8,062 bases of DNA, taken from assembly GCA_050701115.1 (NCBI GenBank), contig JBOHER010000253.1, positions 1-8,062 on the forward strand. The letters run 5' to 3'. Position numbers and translations under genes: made by a program. The notes under the pieces are model-generated. The model ran no database searches. It saw only the letters and a program-made list of their open reading frames with translations, and was not told the origin of the DNA. The stretch's first letter is position 1. Every line of letters starts with the position of its first letter. Shown here piece after piece: positions 1 through 6,025 of the stretch. Source of the stretch: JBOHER01 sp050701115 (GTDB lineage: Bacteria; Actinomycetota; Actinomycetes; Mycobacteriales; Pseudonocardiaceae).

Positions 1-346
1 GGGACCGCAGCGAAGCGCAGGCCCATGACAACCCGGCACCCGACAACAGCCACAATGGACAACGCCCCGCCCACCGGGCGGGGCCTACAAGCCAACAGCG
101 CACGAAGTGCGGCTCATACGAGACAATTCGGTGCCGTCGTTCGGTGTTCGCCTGTACCGGCGTTGAGGCGATGTCGTTGGCGGTCGAAGCCCGCGTTGTT
201 TGTGGTCGCATGCATAACGATCGCGACCGGGCACGCGCTGGTGCGTACGTCGAGCGGCGTTCGGGGACGCCGGTCCGATGCCGGCCTGTTGGTCGTCTGA
301 TCTGACAGTGATGCGGTGGCGGCGGTGTAGTCCTGGGATGGTCCGG
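1..346. other. Non-coding stretch left of the DUF885 gene
   Basis: I see no convincing gene here. A plus-strand frame is open from the left edge to about 300, but its translation is arginine-rich, matches no domain I know, and is crossed by a strong hairpin (64-84). Another plus frame ends at a TGA at 26-28 after eight codons; that could be the tail of a convergent gene ending just before the hairpin. On the minus strand an ATG at 24-26 opens a frame (MGLRFAAVP) that runs off the edge. Eight or nine codons are too few to decide between these. The stretch also carries three GACAAC hexamers at 27, 42 and 58. Confidence 0.4.
64..84. terminator. GC-rich perfect hairpin, probable bidirectional terminator
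   Basis: Two nine-base arms, GCCCCGCCC (64-72) and GGGCGGGGC (76-84), are perfectly complementary around the loop ACC. No T tract follows on either strand, although the minus strand continues with GTTGT. Stem-only terminators of this kind are common in actinobacteria. It could end minus-strand transcription from the DUF885 gene, whose stop lies about 260 bases away, or a convergent plus-strand gene that ends near base 28, or both. Confidence 0.55.
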
Positions 347-2011
347 CTAAGGCGCGGTGGTCTCGATCCAGGTGTTGACGCGGCGGGCGAGTTCGTTAAG
401 CGGTGTCATCCCGCCGTGGAGAATCGTGTCGTGGAAGCTGGGGATGGAGAATCGGTTGCCGAGTCGGGTGGCGGCGTCGGCTCGTAGACGGTCGATCTCG
501 AGGCGGCCGATCATGTAGCTGGCGGCCTGCCCGGGGTCGGCGATGTATCGATCGATCTCGGCTTCGACGTTGCTGCGGGCCAGGGCGGTGTGGTCGTAGA
601 GGAAGTCGATGGCTCGTTGCCGGGTCCATCCCTTGGCGTGGATGCCGGTGTCGACGACGAGACGGCTTGCGCGTAGTGAGTCCAGGGTGAGCATGCCGAT
701 GCGCTGTAGCGGTGTGGCGTAGAGCCCCATCTCGTCGGCGAGGCGTTCCGCGTACAGGCCCCACCCTTCGTTGTAGGCGGTGACCTCGAGCTCGCCGAGG
801 ACCGGGTGCAGGTCGAGTTCCAGGGCGAGGGACAGCTGGAGGTGATGGCCGGGGATCGCCTCGTGGAACGTGGTCGGGGCCAACGCGAAGCGTGTCCACA
901 GGCTCGGATCGGTGGCATTGAAATAGAAGGTGCCGTTGCGGCTGCCGTCGGGCGATGGCCCGGTGTAGTACGCCATTCCGCCGCTGCGGACAGCGACCGT
1001 GTCGCACTCGGCCCGCGGGAGGCGGCCAAACCAACGCGGCGCCTCCAACCGGGCCCGATCGAGCATGGAGTAAACGTCGTGGATGATCTCGTCCGTTGAC
1101 GCGTACTGGAGGCCCCTGTCGGAGCGCAGCCGGTCACGCATCAGCGCCGGATCATCCAGGCTGAGAACGGGGCCGCCGAGCTGTCGGTACTCGTCGTCGA
1201 GACGGGCTAACTGGGCGACGCCGACCTCGTGGACGGCGTCAGATCCCTGGGCGGTGGACGTCGCCGCCCACAGCAGATCCTCATAGACCGCGGCCCCATC
1301 GGGCAGGTGGCACAGGCCCGGCTCCTCGTCAGAGCTCGCCAAAGGGAGCAGTTCGAGTTGCAGAACGTCACGCAGGCGAGCAAGCGCGGGACGCACCGAT
1401 CCCCCGATGGCGGTGATCACCTTGCTGCGCCAGTCGTCGACCTCGGCGGCGGTGAACTCGCTCGGTGGGCTCTGTCCGGCGAGCGGATCACGGGACACCT
1501 CGGTGTCCAGCAGCCGGTCGAACTCGGTGATCACGTTGGCGATACCGCGGGCCGTCGCCTTGTGGCCTGAGGCCAGCCCATCGCGCAACCCGTCCACCCA
1601 CCCGTCGATGAAAGACGGGAGGCCGTTGAGCTTGGCGATGTAGCCCTCACCGTGGCGTCGGGTGACGAGGCTGTAGCCCGGCACAAGCAGCGACAGGAAC
1701 GTCGCCAAGCTGAACGGTCCGCTGACCAACCCGCGGTTGCGCATCCAGGGCAGCACCGACGCCGTCGCCGCCGCGCTGAACGACACCGCCGCCAGCAACG
1801 AGGCGTCCTGGCCGTGTGGATCGCCACTGAGCGATCGATCGGCCTGCCCGCCGAACTCGCCGAGCCTCCGGATTCGCTCGGCAACACCGGATCCGCTCAA
1901 GTCCTCCCAGCGCTCGATCTCGTCCACATCGCCGCGATCGATGTTCCACAACTGCGCCGTGTCCCGGTAGTACGCCCAATACCCATCGGCCAATGCGCGA
2001 GCCCCCGACAC
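347..2011 (-). CDS. DUF885 family protein, putative zinc metallopeptidase
   Basis: This is a complete DUF885 protein of 554 residues from the GTG at 2011, close to the usual family length. The conserved C-terminal half carries HEAIPGHH (about residues 383-390 from this start), the family's putative metal-binding motif. It is followed about 25 residues later by an EGWGLYAE block, then DTGIH-x-KGWTRQ and a YMIGRLEI-xx-LR block, all hallmarks of the family. No signal peptide or membrane segment is obvious, so it is probably cytoplasmic. The family is thought to contain metal-dependent peptidases or carboxypeptidases, but the substrate of this member is unknown. Start choice: a TTG at 2017 is also in frame, but TACTGT lies exactly six bases before the GTG, which suits a leaderless mRNA. 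The gene stands alone; its nearest upstream neighbour on this strand is the Hsp20 gene over 400 bases away. It ends in TAG. Confidence 0.9.
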   Translation of the reverse strand: MSGARALADGYWAYYRDTAQLWNIDRGDVDEIERWEDLSGSGVAERIRRLGEFGGQADRSLSGDPHGQDASLLAAVSFSAAATASVLPWMRNRGLVSGPFSLATFLSLLVPGYSLVTRRHGEGYIAKLNGLPSFIDGWVDGLRDGLASGHKATARGIANVITEFDRLLDTEVSRDPLAGQSPPSEFTAAEVDDWRSKVITAIGGSVRPALARLRDVLQLELLPLASSDEEPGLCHLPDGAAVYEDLLWAATSTAQGSDAVHEVGVAQLARLDDEYRQLGGPVLSLDDPALMRDRLRSDRGLQYASTDEIIHDVYSMLDRARLEAPRWFGRLPRAECDTVAVRSGGMAYYTGPSPDGSRNGTFYFNATDPSLWTRFALAPTTFHEAIPGHHLQLSLALELDLHPVLGELEVTAYNEGWGLYAERLADEMGLYATPLQRIGMLTLDSLRASRLVVDTGIHAKGWTRQRAIDFLYDHTALARSNVEAEIDRYIADPGQAASYMIGRLEIDRLRADAATRLGNRFSIPSFHDTILHGGMTPLNELARRVNTWIETTAP

Positions 2012-2017
2012 GATCAA

Positions 2018-2023
2018 ACAGTA
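2018..2023 (-). promoter_or_regulatory. -10 box TACTGT, candidate leaderless promoter of the DUF885 gene
   Basis: On the minus strand TACTGT fits the actinobacterial TANNNT consensus. It is followed by TTGATC and then GTG, so a transcript starting about seven bases past the box would begin at the start codon. There is no convincing Shine-Dalgarno at normal spacing and no clear -35 box. The prediction rests on motif and spacing alone. Confidence 0.45.
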
Positions 2024-2324
2024 CGCCCACCACCGACGCCGAGGTGCCGTTCGGGCGCGGTGGCGCTGAGCCCAGGAAAGGTTGTTCGGTGCGCGTCTGG
2101 TCGGCGTCGCGGGGCGCCCCTTGCGCCTTACAGCTACGGCCGCCTCGAGATGAAGCGCGCAAGCGATCGCGAGTTCCGACGCGTGACGGGGCTCGCACTC
2201 AGACGGACGGTCCGTTCGTGGTGGGTCGATGAGTTTCGCTGGCGCGGTCGTCCGGGTGTTCTGGCGAGCTGGTCGAGTAGCGGCCGGCCGTGCTCACCGC
2301 AGGCGCGCGGTTCGGTGTGGTCGC
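2024..2324. other. Intergenic stretch between the DUF885 gene and the short ORF
   Basis: About 300 bases without a gene I can support. Open plus-strand frames cross it, but they are arginine-rich and run antisense into the flanking genes. It holds short palindromes, GGGGCGCCCC near 2116 and GGCCGGCC near 2282, with no T tract. It presumably contains the upstream part of the DUF885 promoter. Confidence 0.4.
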
Positions 2325-2459
2325 CTACCAGTCCGGGATGTTCTGCCGCCAGTGATGCTTTGGCGGGACGCCGACCCGGTCGATCAACGCCAGATCGCGA
2401 TAGTCCGATGGCAACACCGGAACCTCCGCGGTGGGCTCACGGAGCAGGTCCCAGCTCAG
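2325..2459 (-). CDS. Short unrecognised ORF or gene remnant after hsp20
   Basis: A 44-codon frame ends at TAG (2325-2327) and begins inside the Hsp20 stop codon, in a different frame from Hsp20. Its translation has ordinary protein composition: it opens with LSWDLLREP, continues through RDLALIDRVGVPP and ends HHWRQNIPDW. That contrasts with the arginine- and serine-rich shadow frames around it. There is no ATG, GTG or TTG near its left-hand limit: the first codon listed is CTG, and the frame stays open further upstream under the Hsp20 tail. It could be a small protein with a rare start, or the surviving C-terminus of a lost gene. I do not recognise the family. The extent given is nominal. Confidence 0.3.
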   Translation of the reverse strand: MSWDLLREPTAEVPVLPSDYRDLALIDRVGVPPKHHWRQNIPDW

Positions 2460-2854
2460 CTCTTGAACGACCGCTGCACAGTGGGCGTGATGGCCAAATC
2501 GATCGCATCGCCGCGAAGGACACGGATCGCGAGCTGGCCGTTGTTGAGTGTTGCTTCCACGCCACTCCCGAAGCCGGCGGGCAGGTCCAATTCACGCTCG
2601 TAACCGCCGTACTCCCACTCATGGATCAGCAGGTCGCGTGGCGGGGCGCTGCGCACGTGCGCCCAGAAACGCAGCGTGGCGGGGTCGCCTCGACGCAGCT
2701 CGACCCTGACGTCGTCTGCTTGCACCGCCGGGAACGGCGCCACGACCACGAGCGCCCCAGCGGCCTCGTAGACGTTCACCGAAACGCGCTGGGGATACAT
2801 CTGCGCTTCCGTAGCTGCGGTGGACTCGACGACGTCGTCACGCGACGGGGTCAC
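2456..2854 (-). CDS. Hsp20/alpha-crystallin family small heat-shock protein
   Basis: A 132-residue protein built almost entirely of one alpha-crystallin domain, an ATP-independent holdase chaperone that binds unfolding proteins in the cytoplasm. The domain starts around residue 22 (VSVNVYEAAGALVVVAPFP) and runs to the typical closing strand near residues 104-116 (VEATLNNGQLAIRV). The middle holds the HEWEYGGYERELDLP stretch that resembles the L-P beta strand of other Hsp20s. N- and C-terminal arms are short, and no I-x-I/V oligomerisation motif is clear at the C-terminus. The start is set at GTG 2854 because TAGCAT sits six bases before it. An ATG at 2800 preceded by GGAAG is the alternative and would still keep the whole domain. 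I see no HspR (HAIR) or HrcA (CIRCE) operator upstream, so its control may not follow the usual repressors. The gene is separated from the catabolic operon by a hairpin. Confidence 0.88.
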   Translation of the reverse strand: MTPSRDDVVESTAATEAQMYPQRVSVNVYEAAGALVVVAPFPAVQADDVRVELRRGDPATLRFWAHVRSAPPRDLLIHEWEYGGYERELDLPAGFGSGVEATLNNGQLAIRVLRGDAIDLAITPTVQRSFKS

Positions 2855-2860
2855 GTGGCG

Positions 2861-2866
2861 ATGCTA
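2861..2866 (-). promoter_or_regulatory. -10 box TAGCAT, candidate leaderless promoter of the Hsp20 gene
   Basis: TAGCAT matches TANNNT and is separated from the GTG at 2854 by the six bases CGCCAC. This is the same geometry as at the DUF885 gene. No Shine-Dalgarno precedes the GTG closely, and no clear -35 box is visible. Motif evidence only. Confidence 0.45.
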
Positions 2867-2958
2867 GTTCCGGGCGATGAACCGACTCGTCGCCCGTCGA
2901 CATGAACACCCAAGCTCTACGGCCGGCTCCCAGTGAGTACACACAGATGCACCCGTTT

Positions 2959-2978
2959 GGAGGCACCGCCGTGCCTCC
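2959..2978 (-). terminator. Hairpin ending the catabolic operon
   Basis: GGAGGCAC (2959-2966) and GTGCCTCC (2971-2978) form a perfect eight-base stem with a four-base loop. In the direction of transcription the hairpin lies just past the stop of the YcaQ-like remnant and about 150 bases past the last gene of the operon. There is no T tract. It separates the operon from the Hsp20 gene and most likely originally terminated the gene of which only the remnant survives. Confidence 0.55.
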
Positions 2979-2988
2979 GGGCGGCTGC

Positions 2989-3129
2989 TCAGGGTTTGGT
3001 CTTACGCAGCGGGCCGGCGAGATTGCCGTGGTCGTGAACGTCGATCTGTTCGAGGTCGAGCCATGATGCGAGCTGGTGCAGTTCGGCGACGAGCTCTGCA
3101 GCGCCATGCCGAGCGTCGGTCTGGTGCCC
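2989..3129 (-). pseudogene. C-terminal remnant of a YcaQ-like winged-helix DNA glycosylase
   Basis: Forty-six sense codons and a TGA follow directly, in the same frame, after the stop of the oxidoreductase gene. The translation contains AAELVAELHQLASWLDLEQI and then VHDHGNLAGPLRK. This resembles the C-terminal helix and final strand of YcaQ-family proteins (winged-helix DNA glycosylases that unhook interstrand crosslinks), which end in an A-E-L-x-x-L-x-x-LA-x-WL-x-L pattern and a G-D/N-L-A-x-x-L motif. There is no ATG, GTG or TTG at its beginning, so it cannot be expressed on its own except by readthrough. The catalytic and DNA-binding parts are missing. I assign it from remembered family patterns, so the exact family is moderately sure, but that it is a protein tail without a head is clear. 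Confidence 0.5.
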
Positions 3130-4113
3130 TCACAGTCCTACCGGTGCCCCCGTCGTGAGGGACCGTTCGATGGCCGCGACCACGCGGACGGCAGCGAGCG
3201 CCTCTGTGGGGTCGAACAGTGGTGACACATATCCTTCGACGCAGCGGACAAAGTGCGCCAGCTGGGCAGCCAGGATGCCTCCGCCGGCACCGTCGTCGTA
3301 TTCCGCGTACCGTGTGGTGTCCGGGTACGAAACGGATGAGCTGTCGACCACCGTGAGGCCCTGCTGGAACCCAGAGACCTCCAGCCACCCGTCTGTTCCC
3401 ACGAGCGAGAATCGTGCGTCGATGGCCGACCGCAGGTGCGGGGGCAGCGACCAGCAGCTTTCCACGACAGCGGTGCACCCGTTGTCGAGCGATAGCAGGG
3501 CGACCAGGCTGTCCAGCTGCCCGGCCGCGTCGGATCGCCGGGACACGCCGCGGGCGGTGACCTCGACAATCTCCCTGCCGGTGACCCAGCGCACAAGGTC
3601 GACGTCATGCACCGACACGTGCCAGTGGAGCCTGGTCGTCGTGCCGTACCGACGGACCGCGCCGCGGGCGCTGTTCCGGCGGGCGTAGACGTGGAGGAGG
3701 TCACCGAGCCGCCCGGAGGTGAACTCTCGCCTCGCCTGCAGGTACCGCGGGTCGAACCGAAGGAGGTGCCCGACCATCAGCAGGGTGGTGCCATGAGCCG
3801 CGTCCAGCATCGCCGTCGCGTCCTCGACGGTGGTGGCCAGGGGCTTCTCGACGAGAACGGAAACACCGCGGGCCAGCAGCTCAACCGTGACCGCGCGGTG
3901 TGCGTTGTCGGGCGACGCCACGATCGCGCCATCGATCTCGGGCAGGTTTGCTACATGGTCAGTGGTCCAGACATCGAACGTCCGGCCGACGCCCTGTAGC
4001 ACCTCTGGCGACGGGTCGACAACCGCGGTCAGCTGGACCCCGGGGAGTCCGACCAGCACTCGGGCATGGCGCATGCCCATCAGCCCGGCTCCGACGACGG
4101 CCATGCGGATCAT
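3130..4113 (-). CDS. Gfo/Idh/MocA family NAD(P)-dependent oxidoreductase
   Basis: A 327-residue two-domain dehydrogenase of usual family length. The N-terminal Rossmann fold opens with MAVVGAGLMG (GxGxxG at residues 8-13), has an acidic D33 at the end of the second strand suited to binding NAD ribose, and reaches the family's EKP motif at residues 89-91, where K90 is the expected catalytic lysine. The C-terminal domain carries the H-x-x-D pair H169/D172 in the stretch VSVHDVDLVRWVTG. Members oxidise a hydroxyl of a sugar, inositol or related polyol, or reduce the matching ketone, in the cytoplasm. The ATG at 4113 shares one base with the stop of the hydrolase gene (TGATG), which points to translational coupling. 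Starting at 4137 would overlap by 25 bases and add eight residues before the fold, so it is less likely. This is the last gene of the operon. Substrate and cofactor preference cannot be read from the sequence. Confidence 0.9.
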   Translation of the reverse strand: MIRMAVVGAGLMGMRHARVLVGLPGVQLTAVVDPSPEVLQGVGRTFDVWTTDHVANLPEIDGAIVASPDNAHRAVTVELLARGVSVLVEKPLATTVEDATAMLDAAHGTTLLMVGHLLRFDPRYLQARREFTSGRLGDLLHVYARRNSARGAVRRYGTTTRLHWHVSVHDVDLVRWVTGREIVEVTARGVSRRSDAAGQLDSLVALLSLDNGCTAVVESCWSLPPHLRSAIDARFSLVGTDGWLEVSGFQQGLTVVDSSSVSYPDTTRYAEYDDGAGGGILAAQLAHFVRCVEGYVSPLFDPTEALAAVRVVAAIERSLTTGAPVGL

Positions 4114-4880
4114 CACAGACCGCCCGGTGGCAGCCACCCGATCGCGATGTTCGGGATGACCGACAGCCGGAGCCGGTCGATCGCTCGATCCAGGTCGACT
4201 TGACCACCGCGGAGCCGGACCAGGTGGTGCCCGCTCAACAGGCTGTCGACCCCCAGTCCGGCCAGGGCAGGAAGCGACTCGCGGTATGCCGCGGCATCGG
4301 ACCCTGGCACGTTCAGCACGCTGACGAACCCGCCAGGGAACACGCAGTCGCCGCTGAACAACACCCGAAGTCCGTCGCAGTCAACCAGGTAGCAGGTCGA
4401 TCCCGGCGTGTGTCCGGGCACGACTATCGCTCGAACGGTCAACTCGCCCACGCGATGCTCCTGGCCGTGCTCGGTCGCGGCCGCGGTCTCGTGATGCTGA
4501 TAGGTGTAGTCCGCTGGATACGTGCCGTTCCGCCGGGCGGCGTCCAGACCCAGCTGCTCGTCGGAGCCGGCACGCAGAAGGGAGACCTCCGGCTCGGAGG
4601 CGAAGACCTGAGCGCCCGTGTGGGCGGCCAGCTGGTGGGCGCCACCGGCGTGGTCGGCATGCGCGTGGGTGAGGAAGATCTGCTCGATCCGGCTCGGGTC
4701 GTGGCCGAGAGCAACGATGTTGGCGATGATCTGTCCGGTATCCAGGCCAGAGCCAGCGTCGATCAGTGCCAACGCTCGGGCTGAGGACAGCAGGTAGACG
4801 TGACAGTCGTAGGGGCTCGAGATCCCGAGCCCACCGCTGCCGACGATGTGCACGTGAGGACTTAGCGAGATGCCGGTCAC
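4113..4880 (-). CDS. Metallo-beta-lactamase-fold hydrolase
   Basis: A 255-residue MBL-fold enzyme with a full set of metal ligands for two zinc or iron ions: THAHADHAGG gives H72, H74, D76 and H77; GHTPGS gives H157; FSGD gives D178; and SGHH gives H218 or H219. D41 in the IDAG turn is also typical. The spacing and the GHTPGS motif resemble the glyoxalase II-like branch, which hydrolyses thioesters, esters and lactones, rather than true beta-lactamases. There is no signal peptide, so it is cytoplasmic. Between a sugar-acid dehydratase and a sugar dehydrogenase, a lactonase role is the simplest guess, but this is inference from context. The GTG at 4880 overlaps the upstream stop as GTGA, which decides the start. 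A start at 4919 would add 13 residues and overlap by 43 bases. Confidence 0.88.
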   Translation of the reverse strand: MTGISLSPHVHIVGSGGLGISSPYDCHVYLLSSARALALIDAGSGLDTGQIIANIVALGHDPSRIEQIFLTHAHADHAGGAHQLAAHTGAQVFASEPEVSLLRAGSDEQLGLDAARRNGTYPADYTYQHHETAAATEHGQEHRVGELTVRAIVVPGHTPGSTCYLVDCDGLRVLFSGDCVFPGGFVSVLNVPGSDAAAYRESLPALAGLGVDSLLSGHHLVRLRGGQVDLDRAIDRLRLSVIPNIAIGWLPPGGL

Positions 4881-6007
4881 AGCGTGTGGTCGCCCTCCAG
4901 TTCGTTGCGGCGCGCGCACTGCGCCAGCAGGTCGGGATCGACGTCAACGCCCAATCCGGGCCCTGTCGGCACTTCCAGTTCTCCGCCCGATAGGGGTATC
5001 CGAGTGGTCAGGATGTCCTCTGCGGTCAGGTAGTACATGCTGTCGACCGCGTAGTCGAGGGTGTCGAACGCCGCGGCCAGCTGAAGATGGCACGCGGTGG
5101 AGATACCGAGCTCACCGCCGCTGTGGAAGTTGACGCTCAGCCCGAACGCCTGCGCGGTGGCGTACAGGTTCATTGTGGGACGGACGCCGCCCCACTTGTG
5201 CACGTCGGCATGGATGACGTCAACCGCCTCCATCCGGACCGACGGTGCAATGTCCTCGGTGCGAACGACGCACATGTTTGTACAGAGCGGCGTCCGAATG
5301 GCCGCCCGGACCCGCGCCATCGCCGCGAGCCCGTCACACGGGTCTTCCAGGTACTCAAGGTTGAGCTGGTCGAGCTCGTGGCCCGCCCACACCGACTCCG
5401 ACACCGACCACGCAGCGTTGGGGTCGACGCGTAGCCCGGTCTCCGGCAGGGCGTCCCGCAACGCGCGCATGACGCTCACGTCGAACCGGACGTCGGCCGA
5501 CCCCTTGAACTTCAGTGTCGAGAAGCCACCCTCAGCGACGATTTCTGCGGCGGTCGTCGCCAGCACCTTGGGCATGTCGTCCGGCTTCACCGTCTCGACC
5601 TGGCCAGACGTCAGGAGCGCTGTGATCGGCACCGAGCTGCGGGCCGCTCCACCCAAGTAGGTATGCAGTGGGACCTGCCACACTCGGCACACCAGGTCGA
5701 GAAACGCCATCTCCAATGCGGCTGTGGCGGCGTAGCCGATGTACCCATAGAAGAACGGGACCATCCTGCATCGACGGTGGACCTCCGCGGTCTGCCTGGG
5801 GTCGACCCCGATGAACTGGTCCTTGACCCGATTGATGATCTCGGCCGTAGGGCGCCCATGCAGCGTCTCACCCCAGCCTTCGGCACCACCGGCCGTCCGG
5901 ACGCGGATCACCGTCCGAGTCGTACCGGTCTTGCTGTCGATACTGCTGGAGAAGGTTGTGGTCAACGGTGCGTTGACCACCCAGACATCGATGTTGGTGA
6001 CGTGCAC
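4877..6007 (-). CDS. Enolase-superfamily (MR/MLE) sugar-acid dehydratase, glucarate dehydratase-like
   Basis: A 376-residue enolase-superfamily enzyme. The capping domain (to about residue 125) is followed by the TIM barrel. Counting from the upstream ATG at 6019 (subtract four for the GTG start), the catalytic set is complete: K170-x-K172 (LKFKG), metal ligands D199 (VDPN), E225 (YLEDPC) and N248 (CTNM), and the acid/base dyad D272 (HADVHKW) and H299 (NFHSGG). Asparagine as third metal ligand together with DPNAAWS and EDPC is the pattern I know from D-glucarate dehydratase rather than mandelate racemase or muconate cycloisomerase, so syn- or anti-dehydration of an acid sugar to a 2-keto-3-deoxy acid is likely. 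It is about 70 residues shorter than E. coli GudD, so the substrate may differ. Start: the GTG at 6007 has GAGG six bases upstream and makes the N-terminus align with the family's usual M-K-I-T-x-I-x-V start; the ATG at 6019 has no such site. It lies 18 bases after the LacI gene. Confidence 0.87.
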   Translation of the reverse strand: MHVTNIDVWVVNAPLTTTFSSSIDSKTGTTRTVIRVRTAGGAEGWGETLHGRPTAEIINRVKDQFIGVDPRQTAEVHRRCRMVPFFYGYIGYAATAALEMAFLDLVCRVWQVPLHTYLGGAARSSVPITALLTSGQVETVKPDDMPKVLATTAAEIVAEGGFSTLKFKGSADVRFDVSVMRALRDALPETGLRVDPNAAWSVSESVWAGHELDQLNLEYLEDPCDGLAAMARVRAAIRTPLCTNMCVVRTEDIAPSVRMEAVDVIHADVHKWGGVRPTMNLYATAQAFGLSVNFHSGGELGISTACHLQLAAAFDTLDYAVDSMYYLTAEDILTTRIPLSGGELEVPTGPGLGVDVDPDLLAQCARRNELEGDHTL

Positions 6008-6025
6008 GTGGATCCTCATCTGTGG

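Noticed and set aside
204..228. Six-base inverted repeat GGTCGC/GCGACC with a 13-base loop
   Set aside because: It is too short, with too large a loop, to be a terminator or tRNA arm; no tRNA T-loop sequence is nearby.
25..300. Plus-strand frame of 91 codons at the left edge
   Set aside because: It runs through the perfect hairpin at 64-84, has a low-complexity arginine-rich composition and no recognisable domain, and lacks a ribosome-binding site.
1652..2905. Long plus-strand frame of 417 codons crossing three loci
   Set aside because: It lies antisense to the DUF885 and Hsp20 genes, which have clear family motifs. Its translation is arginine- and proline-rich with no domain, and it is an expected shadow in high-GC DNA.
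2838..3107. Minus-strand frame of 89 codons between the Hsp20 and oxidoreductase genes
   Set aside because: It overlaps the YcaQ-like tail in another frame, is serine- and proline-rich, crosses the operon terminator hairpin, and overlaps the Hsp20 start.
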